Shown: positions 8,333 through 16,749 of the stretch, piece by piece
How the letters are laid out: each line of letters begins with the position of its first letter
Numbering within the stretch: position 1 is the first letter of the stretch
Origin: Christensenella sp. UBA4675
GTDB lineage: Bacteria; Bacillota; Clostridia; Christensenellales; Borkfalkiaceae
Reading direction: 5' to 3'
Length of the DNA: 64,000 nucleotides
NCBI GenBank assembly: GCA_002405165.1
Contig: DHLF01000005.1
Span: 248,334-312,333 of the forward strand
Made by a program: the position numbers and the translations under genes
The notes under the pieces: generated by a model
The model's input: only the letters and a program-made list of their open reading frames with translations
The model's database searches: none
What the model was told of the DNA's origin: nothing

Positions 8333-8920
8333 TCAATTATAAGCTTTTTTAAAAAGTCCGTCTTTATTGCAATAGAATAATATTTCTCCCTTGCCTTTAT
8401 TAAAAAATCTTGCGCAAGCGTTTTGTTCGGGATAAAGCTTAACTATTTCACACCTGTCGTAAGTTTTATACGCAATAAACGAAATATAATGGGTTTTACT
8501 CATAGAATGATTTAAACTGACGAATATTTCGTTCTCTACTTTTTCAACGGTTAGCTCATGTTTGTCGCTAGCTTCTTCCGCGTCTAAACTCGGCAAATTT
8601 ACCCCGCAACATACGTTTAAATTTTCCCCCATTGCAAAAATAACGTTATTACATATGGGGCAAACAGAAAAATAAGATTTTAGCATATTGCAAGATTTAT
8701 TTTCGTTTACGATTTGCGTTCCGCTCATAAGTTCCGTTACGGAAACGTTTAAAATTTTTGCCAAAGGTTCTATTAGAGTAATATCAGGCAATCCCCTACC
8801 CGTTTCCCACTTACTTATAGTTTTATCGCTAACGCTTAGCTTTTCGGCTAAATCTATTTGTTTTAAATTTTGTTTTTCTCTTAATTCTTTAATTAAATTT
8901 GCGGTTAAGTAATTATCCAT
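8333..8920 (-). CDS. XRE-family regulator fused to a desulfoferrodoxin-like domain
   Basis: A 195-aa fusion. Residues 5-65 are a Cro/C1 helix-turn-helix (IDLAEKLSVSDKTISKWE). C87, C90, C104 and C105 match the CxxC...CC iron site of desulforedoxin. Residues 121-187 resemble the superoxide reductase domain, with H121, H138, H144 and C184 in place, but the usual last histidine is D187. The likely role is an iron- or superoxide-responsive transcription regulator, inferred from the fusion. AAGGAG precedes the ATG. Its targets are unknown; it stands alone. Confidence 0.82.
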   Translation of the reverse strand: MDNYLTANLIKELREKQNLKQIDLAEKLSVSDKTISKWETGRGLPDITLIEPLAKILNVSVTELMSGTQIVNENKSCNMLKSYFSVCPICNNVIFAMGENLNVCCGVNLPSLDAEEASDKHELTVEKVENEIFVSLNHSMSKTHYISFIAYKTYDRCEIVKLYPEQNACARFFNKGKGEILFYCNKDGLFKKAYN

Positions 8921-9049
8921 ATTTTCTCCTTATTAAATTCAACTAAAAATATTTTAATCCACTTTTTTTAAAAAAACAACCTACTTATCGTAGACTAGCC
9001 AACTTATAACTTAAAGAAAATTATTAAAATAAACGAAAAAATTATTTTT

Positions 9050-9085
9050 AAACCGCCCCAAAATGTAAAGCTTTTGGGGCGGTTT
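9050..9085. terminator. Strong hairpin AAACCGCCCCAAAA
   Basis: A perfect 14-bp stem (9050-9063 with 9072-9085) and an 8-base loop. On the minus strand it would end transcription of the possible remnant at 9136-9282. Confidence 0.72.
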
Positions 9086-9135
9086 ATTTGAGTTCAATTT
9101 ATATCGCTTTTAAATCTTCTTACGATATTTAAGCT

Positions 9136-9282
9136 TTATATATAAAAGTAAGTTTTTACCGTAACGTTTTCATTAGCGTTATCGGTTTTTATTATATCGT
9201 AAGCGTTTTCAATTTCAAAATACAATAAACCCTGACAATTATCAGATAAAATAAAAGTTATGCTTAAATAAATAATAGCCGT
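9136..9282 (-). pseudogene. Possible 3' remnant of an unidentified gene
   Basis: A frame open for 48 codons without a start codon, ending just ahead of the terminator at 9050-9085. Its translation (for example LLYFEIENAYDIIKTDN) reads like normal protein. A stop codon lies directly upstream, so at most a decayed C-terminal end remains. Confidence 0.3.
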
Positions 9283-9523
9283 TTAAGTAACAATTCTAAC
9301 CATTTACGAAATACGTTATTGTAACCATTTTTAACGTTTATTAAAATTTATTTATAAAAAAATACAAAAAAGACGGGCTATAAGACGATTAACTTATAAC
9401 CACAACCTAAAATATCTTCTTTTGCATCAACTTTAAATTCTGTATAGTTTAGCACAATAAATATCCACCAGCATAGCTGGTGGTTTTTCATTTTCGGGCA
9501 ATTAGCCCTAAACTATTCTGGCT

Positions 9524-9539
9524 TACGCACAAGTGCGTA
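9524..9539. repeat. Palindrome TACGCAC-AA-GTGCGTA inside the IS200 end
   Basis: A perfect 7-bp stem with a two-base loop between the transposase stop and the terminal hairpin of the element, probably part of the folded end recognised by the transposase. Confidence 0.5.
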
Positions 9540-9567
9540 TTTAAACGACCTGCCAGTCCTGCATTTT

Positions 9568-10039
9568 TTACTTGCTACCCGTAAACGGGTCTCTTGGGTC
9601 AAATATACTTATTTGTTCTGCTTGCTTATCTTGTTCTAATTGATTTTTTATGTACTCCTTTATTGCCTTTGTATCTTTCCCTGATGTATCTACGTAAAAT
9701 CCCCTGCACCAAAATTCGCGATTTCGGTATGCAAATTTCATATTTCCATATTTTTGAAATATCATTAGACTGCTTTTACCTTTTAAATATCCCATAAATC
9801 CCGAAACGCTTTATTTTGGGTGGTATTGATAATAGTAAATGTATATGGTCCGGACATACTTCTCCTTCTATAATTTCTACTCCTTTCCATTTGCATAGCA
9901 TCCGTAGTATATCTCTTATTTCCTGCCTTTTATCTTCGAAAAATACTTTTCGACGATATTTGGGCGCAAACACTATGTGGTACTTGCAATTCCATTTCGT
10001 ATGTGCTAAACTATTTCCTGTGAATATTTCTTTTTTCAT
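9568..10039 (-). pseudogene. tnpA: IS200 transposase TnpA, frameshifted
   Basis: Single-strand Y1 transposase. The N-terminal part (from 10039) has the HUH motif DHIHLLLSIPP; the C-terminal part (to 9568) has FWCRGYVD-like and KEYIKNQL sequences with the catalytic tyrosine. The two parts are in different frames. One extra A in the transcript near 9810-9817 explains the shift; removing it gives the expected family join PPKISVSGFMGYLKGK. The copy is therefore probably inactive unless frameshifting restores it. GGAGG precedes the ATG. Confidence 0.88.
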
Positions 10040-10042
10040 ATA

Positions 10043-10105
10043 TCCTCCGTTTGTCTTTTTGTTGTAACTGGCAGGTCACAACTTTTATTATACACAAACG
10101 GAGGA
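10043..10105 (-). promoter_or_regulatory. 12-bp inverted repeat that can sequester the tnpA ribosome site
   Basis: ACAAACGGAGGA on the transcript (10054-10043) contains the Shine-Dalgarno sequence and pairs perfectly with its complement at 10094-10105. Only transcripts starting upstream of the element carry both arms. This matches the translation-blocking leader fold known from IS200. Confidence 0.75.
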
Positions 10106-10115
10106 TTTTACTCAA
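10087..10115 (-). promoter_or_regulatory. Internal promoter of tnpA
   Basis: On the minus strand TTGAGT (10115-10110), a 17-bp spacer and TATAAT (10092-10087). Transcription starting near 10080 would lack the outer arm of the inhibitory hairpin. Confidence 0.7.
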
Positions 10116-10209
10116 CGGTAAACCTTTTCTGAACCCCCAGACTATCTGGGGGTTTTCTCATACAAAAAACGAACTCAAGATTTTCTCTCGGGTTCGTTTT
10201 ATTCTTGTT

Positions 10210-10292
10210 TGGTGCGGGTAGCAGGACTTGAACCTGTACTCATATGAATAAGAACCTGAATCTTACGCGTCTACCAATTCCGCCATACCCGC
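10210..10292 (-). tRNA. tRNA-Leu (CAG anticodon)
   Basis: The minus strand folds as a tRNA: acceptor arms GCGGGTA and TACCCGC, a D arm with GGCGGAATTGGTAGACGCG, an anticodon stem TAAGA/TCTTA with loop TTCAGGT (anticodon CAG), a long class II variable arm and a T arm with GGTTCAAGTCC. The 3' CCA is encoded at 10212-10210. A class II tRNA with these features reads as leucine. Confidence 0.93.
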
Positions 10293-10455
10293 ATTTAAAA
10301 GTTGAATTACCCATTATCCCCCCTATTTTAGAAAATATTATAATTCAACTTTTTTATTTTTAATTTTTAGTTATCTATTCAACTCGCCTTAAAGGCATTT
10401 TTAATTAAATAGGTCTTTTTTATTATGACAAAAAATTATCGTTTTGTCTACCAAT

Positions 10456-11433
10456 TTACTCCCACTCGATAGTTCCGCTCGGCTTTGGAGTTAAATCGTA
10501 TAATACCCTATTTACACCTTTAACTTCTTTGGTAATTCTTGCTGTTAGCTTTTCCATTAAATCCCAAGGAAGTCTTTCTACGCTTGCTTCTATTGCGTCA
10601 ACGGTGTTTACCGCTCTTATAACGACAAACCATTCGTAAGTTCTTTTTCCGTCGGTAATTCCCGTAGATTTAAAATCGGGAACAACGGTAAAATATTGCC
10701 AAACTTTGCCTGCTAAGCCGTTTTTTTCAAATTCTTCTCTTAAAATAGCGTCCGATTCTCTTACCGCTTCTAATCTATCTCTCGTGATTGCGCCTACGCA
10801 ACGGACTCCTAGTCCCGGACCGGGGAATGGTTGACGGAATACCATATTGTCGGGAAGTCCCAACGCTTTTCCGACAACTCTTACTTCGTCTTTATAAAGA
10901 TATTTTAAAGGTTCTACAAGTTTAAAATTTAATTCCTTAGGAAGTCCGCCTACGTTGTGATGAGCTTTAATCCCCTTACTTTCCAAAATATCGGGATAAA
11001 TTGTTCCCTGACCTAAAAATTCTATTCCGTCTAATTTTTTAGCTTCTTCGGCAAAAACTTCTATAAATTCTTTACCTATTATTTTTCTTTTGGTTTCGGG
11101 ATCGGTAACGCCTGCGAGTTTATCTAAAAATCTATCGACTGCGTCAACGTAAATTAAATTAGCGTTCATTTCGTCTTTAAAAACTTTAATTACTTGTTCG
11201 GGTTCGCCCTTACGAAGTAAACCGTGATTTACGTGAACGCAAATCAATTGTTTACCTATCGCTTTAATAAGTAAAGCAGCCACAACCGAAGAATCTACTC
11301 CGCCGGACAAGGCAAGTAAAACTTTTTTATCGCCGATTTGTTTTTGCAATAATTTAACTTGTTCGTCGATAAATTCTTTTGCTAGTTGTTCTGTCGTAAT
11401 TCTTTGCATAGAATCCGGTCTTTTGTCTTCCAT
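10456..11433 (-). CDS. guaA: GMP synthase, ATP-pyrophosphatase subunit (no glutaminase domain)
   Basis: Converts XMP to GMP with ATP; cytosolic, last step of guanine nucleotide synthesis. The 325-aa protein has the PP-loop motif SGGVDSS at residues 43-49 and the C-terminal dimerisation domain with the family ending (PKPSGTIEWE). Typical bacterial GuaA is about 510 aa with an N-terminal glutamine amidotransferase domain. Here AAGGAG and the ATG sit directly in front of the ATPase domain, so that domain is not encoded. A separate amidotransferase subunit, as in archaea, or direct use of ammonia is inferred. Confidence 0.9.
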   Translation of the reverse strand: MEDKRPDSMQRITTEQLAKEFIDEQVKLLQKQIGDKKVLLALSGGVDSSVVAALLIKAIGKQLICVHVNHGLLRKGEPEQVIKVFKDEMNANLIYVDAVDRFLDKLAGVTDPETKRKIIGKEFIEVFAEEAKKLDGIEFLGQGTIYPDILESKGIKAHHNVGGLPKELNFKLVEPLKYLYKDEVRVVGKALGLPDNMVFRQPFPGPGLGVRCVGAITRDRLEAVRESDAILREEFEKNGLAGKVWQYFTVVPDFKSTGITDGKRTYEWFVVIRAVNTVDAIEASVERLPWDLMEKLTARITKEVKGVNRVLYDLTPKPSGTIEWE

Positions 11434-11450
11434 AATATCTCCTTAAATTG

Positions 11451-12068
11451 TCAAGAAAGTCTTGATAAAAAATTATTTGCCTTATTTAATTCGTTGTTAA
11501 TCGTTATATAGAACGACTTTTGCTCTTCTTTCCCCGTATCGTCCGCAACGATTTCTTGTAATTTTTCGGACAGCAATGAAAGTGTGGTTTTGTCTTTATT
11601 CTTATAACAATTTGCCGACAATACGCTAATGGCGCTGTACTTTGCGCAATATTCGGGGTTGCCGTCTTTATATTCGATAGCAAGTTCCAGCGCTGTTTCC
11701 ACACTGTTTTCTTGCCCCGTAACGTAATAGGATTTAATATAACTTAACGTAAAATCTAAGTAATATTCATCTTGATACTCGGCTTTATACTCATCGTTGG
11801 CGAGTAATTTTTTGCCGTAAGTTACGACTTTTTTATCGTTTTTAACGATGATAGAATAGTCTATGACTTTTTGCAAATTTTTAACGGTAGGTTTTCTATG
11901 GTACTCAATTTCATAAAGTTTACAAGCGACCTTATAATCACCTAAATTAGAAAATACTTTCGCAGTTTTTTTAGGAAACAGTATGATAGCGGTTCCTACA
12001 ATTATTAAATATATCGCAAGCACAACAGCCAAAGTAATTGCGCCCACTTTTAAAAGTTTTCTTTTCAT
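11451..12068 (-). CDS. Membrane-anchored TPR-like protein, unknown function
   Basis: A 205-aa protein. One N-terminal membrane segment (about residues 7-30) is followed by repeated helical pairs reminiscent of tetratricopeptide repeats (KVACKLYEIEYHRKPTVKNL; ALELAIEYKDGNPEYCAKY). It ends 17 bases before guaA on the same strand, so it is probably co-transcribed with it. CGGAG precedes the ATG. No functional assignment is possible. Confidence 0.65.
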   Translation of the reverse strand: MKRKLLKVGAITLAVVLAIYLIIVGTAIILFPKKTAKVFSNLGDYKVACKLYEIEYHRKPTVKNLQKVIDYSIIVKNDKKVVTYGKKLLANDEYKAEYQDEYYLDFTLSYIKSYYVTGQENSVETALELAIEYKDGNPEYCAKYSAISVLSANCYKNKDKTTLSLLSEKLQEIVADDTGKEEQKSFYITINNELNKANNFLSRLS

Positions 12069-12135
12069 ACGACTCCGAATAAGAAAATAGTATTTCTTTT
12101 AAACTTTCATCATAAAATATCTACGGAGATAAAAT

Positions 12136-12798
12136 ATGAAAAAAGTAATTTGTTTAATTTGCGTTTCTATTTTGCTGATATTGCCCTTTACGTTTGGTTG
12201 TTCTTGTAAGACTAACCAAGTAGAACAAAGTATTTCACAAATAAGAAGCGACGTTTTTAAAGGCAAAAGCCAAAATTATACCGCAGAAGCTTATAGCGAA
12301 GAAAAAGAGTTTCCTTTTTTAAACGATTGCCACGTCGGCAATAAAAAAACGTGCGTAGTAATTAAAATAAAAGATTGTTCGATTTTAAATTTAAACGCAA
12401 AGATAAGTTATTCTAACACGACTTACGAAACGGCTTTAACGTATAATAACGTTTCGAATTCTCTTACCGCTACGGTAATAGTAAACTCCTTACCCAAAAA
12501 TTCGCTTATTTTAAGCGTTATTTCGCAAGACGGCGAAGAAATTATCACGCTTACTTCCGTAAAGCGTAGCGATACCATTTCGCCCATAAAAGCCTTGAAA
12601 AGCGTTGAAAGTAAAGAAAAAGATTTTATAAATTCTTTATACGATAATAACGTTTTTAAATGCGAAATTTACATAAGACTTTTAGCGGAAGGCGACTACA
12701 ATTTTTATTACGTAGGATTTGCAAGCGGAAACGGTAAAATAACCGCATATTTACTTGACGCCTGCAACGGAAAAATAATTGCGGGTAAAAACGAATAA
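12136..12798 (+). CDS. Predicted lipoprotein, unknown function
   Basis: A 220-aa protein with a lipoprotein signal peptide: two lysines, a hydrophobic core and a lipobox TFGC with cysteine 22. The mature part is polar and beta-rich, with no recognised domain. CGGAG lies ahead of the ATG. It is divergent from the TPR-like gene, from which it is separated by 67 bases, and is expected to sit on the outer face of the membrane. Confidence 0.7.
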   Translation: MKKVICLICVSILLILPFTFGCSCKTNQVEQSISQIRSDVFKGKSQNYTAEAYSEEKEFPFLNDCHVGNKKTCVVIKIKDCSILNLNAKISYSNTTYETALTYNNVSNSLTATVIVNSLPKNSLILSVISQDGEEIITLTSVKRSDTISPIKALKSVESKEKDFINSLYDNNVFKCEIYIRLLAEGDYNFYYVGFASGNGKITAYLLDACNGKIIAGKNE

Positions 12799-12959
12799 AA
12801 GCCGTTTATTTTTATTACGTTTAATACGTAGAAAATCTAAAAAATTTTAAATTTTTGCGTTTTAAATAATATATTATATTATTTAAACCTAATAACAGGC
12901 AAAATAGAAAAATTAAAGAACGGCGTAAAAACAGTTGGCTAACTTTATCCGACTATTTT

Positions 12960-15900
12960 TTATTTTGTTTTACGTTTAATCTTTACTCTACCGCTATGAC
13001 TATAGTGGCTATGTTTTCCTTTTTTTGAAATTACGAAAACGATAATCGCAGTAATTATAACGATAACACCTACTACTATCGCAACTAAACAAACTATTTC
13101 CTTAACGGTCATTTTATCTTCGTTTTCTTCTGTTTTTAAAGATTTTAGTTCGTTGATTTGTTCCCTAGATAAATCTTGCCCGTTTAATTTTACGGTTTGA
13201 GCGTTGGCGAATAAGTTACCGTACCCGTTATAAGAAGACGTCAAAGTTTTACTGAGAATTACGGTATTTAAATTCGGACAAACGGAAAATACTCCGTTTT
13301 GGAAATAAGCGTCCCCTTTCAGCTCGACCGATTGCAGATTTTTACAGTAAGCAAACGCCCCTTTTTCAAGCGAAACGTTTGCAGGCAAAACTACGCTATC
13401 TAATGATTCGCAACCGTTAAAAGCCTGTTCTTTTATGGCCGTAACGCTATTCTGAATATCTACTTGCTTTAAATTTTTACAAGAAGCAAACGCCATTTTA
13501 CTGATTTTTTTAACGCTATCGCCTAAAACTACGCCTTCAAGACTTTGAACGTTCATAAACGCCCCGTACGGGAGCGAATCACCCAAAATCGTTATGCGTG
13601 ATATTTGGGAAACGTAATAATCTTTTTTAGCAACTTCGGTCGAATATTGAGAAGCTTTTAAAGCCGAATCGAAATAATCTCCACCGAATAAATATCCAAC
13701 GTTTGAAAAATTAGAGTTAAACGCAAAAGTTAAATCTTTTAACTGCGAACAGCTTTTTAAAGAAGCGTACCCTAGTTGCGTTTCGGCAAAGTTTGCTTTT
13801 TCTATACTTGAATAGGCAAAAGATTTATATTCCGTTTTTCCCGTTTCGTTTAACTCTTCGTTTTCAAAACTAAACGTATTGATAATCGACTTATAGAATG
13901 CTTTTTCTTCTATTGTTAAATTATTTGAATTGACGGTTACACTTTTAGCTTTAAACCCGTAAAAAGCGTTTTTACCGATTAAACTAGCGTTTATCACTAA
14001 ATCTTTATCGCCTAAATTAACGTTTGCAAAAGCATAATCGGCTATTGTTTTAACGTTAAGTAAGGAAACGTAATCCGATTTTAAAGTCGGATAACAAATA
14101 AGCGTTTCTTCGTCTTTGGAATACAAAACTCCGCTAATGAATGCGTAATACTCGCTGTTTCCGTTTATATTATTCAAATTTTCCGCACTATAAAATGCTC
14201 CGTAAGAAATACCGTTTTCTTCTACGTTAGATAAGTCTATTTCGGAAATTTTACTACCGCTTAAAGCGTATTTTTCTAATCTTTTGGTTTCGGTAGAATT
14301 AATTTGAGTGACGCTCGTTCCGCTTAACGCGAACTTTCCTATGGAGCTAGGCGAAAAATTTAGCGTTGTAAGCTTTTCGTCGCCGTTAAAGCAAAAATCG
14401 GACAACTCTACCGAACAGCTTAAAGTAACGCTTTCAAGTTCTTTACAATTTTCAAAGGCGTTTTTACCCAAATGAATTTCGGACGCCGTAATTTCTATTT
14501 TGGTTATTTTACTATTTTTAAAAGCCCCGTCGCAAACGTAAACTTTATCCGAATTTACCACCACTAACTCCGTTTGATTTGGTTTAAAGCCGAAATAGTA
14601 GTCGTCTATCGACTCTTTTACGTTATCGCAACCGTAAAAAACGTCCCTTTTAAAAGTACAATTACCTATAATGCTAACGATTACTAAACTACAATTTTTA
14701 AACGCTTCTACGCCTACCGAACAGTTGTTTAAAGTAACAGATTGTAAATTATTACAGTTTTCAAAACCATCCGCGTTTATTTCTTTTACATTTTCTATTC
14801 CTTCAAAGTTCTCTAATTTTTCGCAATTTTTAAAAGCGTTTTCATCAATGATTAAACCAGTTCCGCGATAAATTACGGTTTTTAAATTTACACAATTTAT
14901 AAAAGCGTTTTTACCTATATATTTAACCCCTTCGGGTATAACTATACTTACAAGTTTAGAACAGTTTTTAAAAGCTCCTTCCGCAATAACCTTAAAAGAA
15001 TCGTCTAAAACTACGTTTTCGGGCATTTCCGAGCTGTAATAGGTAACTTGCTCGCCTACGAAGTGAATGCCTTTTTTAAATCCGAATTTAACGTCACCCG
15101 TAGACGAAGACACTCCTAAATCCGAACCGTTTTCGTAAAAACTTCTCTCTCCAAAAGTTATTTCGTTGCTGTTGCCGTTAAAGATTAAGGTTTTAACGTT
15201 AGTTTGACTATTATACCCGTCAACTCCTAAATTATACCCGTTTATATATTTTACCGTTGACGGAATAACTATTTTAGTTACCGTAAACTTTTTACTACTT
15301 ATTCTTCCAAAAGCCCATTCGGCAATAACTCTCGTTCCGTCTTTAATATTGTCTATCGCGCCGTCCAAAACGTAAAGAACGTCTAACAAAATATCGTCGT
15401 AGTATAAACACACGGTTTCATCTAATTTTGCGTTTTTGTTTAAATCTTCTAAGGCGTTAAGATACCAACCCGTATTGTAAAAAGCAAGAAATCCGACGTA
15501 AGTAACGGTACTCGGAATATCCAAATCGTAAAGCGAAATACAATTATAAAAAGCGTTTCTTCCTATGTAGGTGGTTTGCTTGGAAAAGTACACCTTTTCT
15601 ATATTTTCACAGTCATAAAACGCCCTTTTACCTATTTTTACGCAGTTTTCACCCATATTTACGGAATAGAAGTCCATACCTTCGAACACGCCTTTCGTGT
15701 CGGTAGGCTGAACGTCTTTTATTCCTACTACTTTTTCACCGTTATAGTACTGCGGGATATCAAGATGTTTTTGATTTCCTTTATAGTTTGTAACGTAATA
15801 TCCGTCTTGACCTAATTCAAAATCGAACAAGTCGTCTGCGGTAAGAAGTTCTTCGTCCACTTCGGAGTTTTGTTTTGTAACGGTCGCCCTAACCTCATCG

Positions 15901-15998
15901 GATTTATCAAAAAAAGACAGCAAGAAAAAAGCGCTTATAAAAATAAGTACCGCTAAAAGAAAAGATGTAATTTTTTTAAAGTCGATTTTTTCTTTCAT
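12960..15998 (-). CDS. BspA-type leucine-rich repeat surface protein
   Basis: A 1012-aa surface protein. It has an N-terminal membrane or signal segment (about residues 10-27), then many BspA-type leucine-rich repeats (LRR_5) of about 23 residues with the signature pattern AFxNCxxLxxVxIP. A C-terminal membrane segment (about 960-985) and a basic tail anchor it with the repeats outside the cell. Such proteins often mediate adhesion or protein binding in gut bacteria; the ligand is unknown. It lies just downstream of the CvpA gene and its terminator. Confidence 0.88.
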   Translation of the reverse strand: MKEKIDFKKITSFLLAVLIFISAFFLLSFFDKSDEVRATVTKQNSEVDEELLTADDLFDFELGQDGYYVTNYKGNQKHLDIPQYYNGEKVVGIKDVQPTDTKGVFEGMDFYSVNMGENCVKIGKRAFYDCENIEKVYFSKQTTYIGRNAFYNCISLYDLDIPSTVTYVGFLAFYNTGWYLNALEDLNKNAKLDETVCLYYDDILLDVLYVLDGAIDNIKDGTRVIAEWAFGRISSKKFTVTKIVIPSTVKYINGYNLGVDGYNSQTNVKTLIFNGNSNEITFGERSFYENGSDLGVSSSTGDVKFGFKKGIHFVGEQVTYYSSEMPENVVLDDSFKVIAEGAFKNCSKLVSIVIPEGVKYIGKNAFINCVNLKTVIYRGTGLIIDENAFKNCEKLENFEGIENVKEINADGFENCNNLQSVTLNNCSVGVEAFKNCSLVIVSIIGNCTFKRDVFYGCDNVKESIDDYYFGFKPNQTELVVVNSDKVYVCDGAFKNSKITKIEITASEIHLGKNAFENCKELESVTLSCSVELSDFCFNGDEKLTTLNFSPSSIGKFALSGTSVTQINSTETKRLEKYALSGSKISEIDLSNVEENGISYGAFYSAENLNNINGNSEYYAFISGVLYSKDEETLICYPTLKSDYVSLLNVKTIADYAFANVNLGDKDLVINASLIGKNAFYGFKAKSVTVNSNNLTIEEKAFYKSIINTFSFENEELNETGKTEYKSFAYSSIEKANFAETQLGYASLKSCSQLKDLTFAFNSNFSNVGYLFGGDYFDSALKASQYSTEVAKKDYYVSQISRITILGDSLPYGAFMNVQSLEGVVLGDSVKKISKMAFASCKNLKQVDIQNSVTAIKEQAFNGCESLDSVVLPANVSLEKGAFAYCKNLQSVELKGDAYFQNGVFSVCPNLNTVILSKTLTSSYNGYGNLFANAQTVKLNGQDLSREQINELKSLKTEENEDKMTVKEIVCLVAIVVGVIVIITAIIVFVISKKGKHSHYSHSGRVKIKRKTK

Positions 15999-16015
15999 AA
16001 TTCAAAAAGATAATA

Positions 16016-16039
16016 AAAAGGGCTTAAAAAAGCCCTTTT
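16016..16039 (-). terminator. Terminator after cvpA
   Basis: AAAAGGGCTT and AAGCCCTTTT pair around a short loop between the CvpA stop and the start of the BspA-type gene; T residues follow on both strands. Confidence 0.75.
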
Positions 16040-16041
16040 AT

Positions 16042-16659
16042 TTAAAACGTTTTATCAAAAAAAGAAACAAGGTCTAGTCCGTCGAAAACGGAATTTAAAG
16101 GGTTATTTCTATAAATTAACCTACTTAAATAAGTGGCGTCCAAAAACTCGTTTGCGTTTACGAAATAATTACTACCTTTAAAAGTGTGAATAAAAGCAAA
16201 CACGCAAAGAATAAGCGCGCAATAAATACCTACGTTTACTACAACACCCAAAACGGAATCGAACACCGCGAATCCTTTTAAATCTCTACATTTTTTTACA
16301 AGTTTTCCGAGCAAGAAAAATAAAATTCTTATCAAAGCGTAACTTATAATAAAACCGATTAAGACAAATATCGCCATTGCAATGTAATTAGCTACGGTTT
16401 GCGGGTCTTTTATAACGGCGTTTTTTTCACCTAACATTCTACCGAAACTTTCTTCTAATCCCGCTTGCCAACCGATTTTATCGTAAAATCCGCAAGCGTA
16501 AATTAAGTAACCTAACGCCCCTGCGACGCCTATTGCAAGTAGCGCGAAAATTACCCCGCCCATAGAACCGCTGAAACCTTTTTTTATGCTGTATACGAGC
16601 AGTAATATAAACAATGTAACTATAATTATGTCTAAAAGCAAACTACTAATAACTTCCAT
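16042..16659 (-). CDS. cvpA: CvpA family membrane protein
   Basis: A 205-aa protein with four hydrophobic segments and the CvpA family layout: an N-terminal LLLDIIIVTLFILLLVYSIK segment, a glycine-rich second segment, and a late FDSVLGVVVNVGIY segment. CvpA homologues are linked to envelope integrity or colicin V secretion, but the mechanism is unknown. I prefer the ATG at 16659; a TTG codon 12 bases upstream gives a slightly longer frame. A consensus promoter lies upstream. Confidence 0.75.
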   Translation of the reverse strand: MEVISSLLLDIIIVTLFILLLVYSIKKGFSGSMGGVIFALLAIGVAGALGYLIYACGFYDKIGWQAGLEESFGRMLGEKNAVIKDPQTVANYIAMAIFVLIGFIISYALIRILFFLLGKLVKKCRDLKGFAVFDSVLGVVVNVGIYCALILCVFAFIHTFKGSNYFVNANEFLDATYLSRLIYRNNPLNSVFDGLDLVSFFDKTF

Positions 16660-16695
16660 AACTCTAACCAAAAATAAAATAAATTTTCTTAGTAT

Positions 16696-16724
16696 ATTAT
16701 ATAATATACTGTATAGTTTGTCAA
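16696..16724 (-). promoter_or_regulatory. Promoter of cvpA
   Basis: On the minus strand TTGACA (16724-16719), a 17-bp spacer and TATAAT (16701-16696). The predicted start is about 30 bases ahead of the ATG. Confidence 0.8.
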
Positions 16725-16749
16725 TACTTCTTAAAATTTACGAAAAAAT

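Larger units (their letters stand above)
8921..9464. other. Intergenic region with a terminator and a possible gene remnant
   Basis: This stretch holds the strong hairpin at 9050-9085 and a 48-codon minus-strand open frame (9136-9282). No intact gene is recognised. Confidence 0.45.
9465..10154 (-). mobile_element. IS200-type insertion sequence, decayed
   Basis: An element of about 690 bp with a single HUH/Y1 transposase gene and subterminal hairpins instead of terminal inverted repeats, as in the IS200/IS605 family. The 3'-side hairpin is CCACCAGC-ATA-GCTGGTGG (9465-9483); the 5'-side hairpin has arms AACCCCCAGA and TCTGGGGGTT (10132-10154). No tnpB is present, so it is IS200-like. Cleavage-site boundaries are approximate. 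It lies between tRNA-Leu and an intergenic region and interrupts nothing recognisable. Confidence 0.85.
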
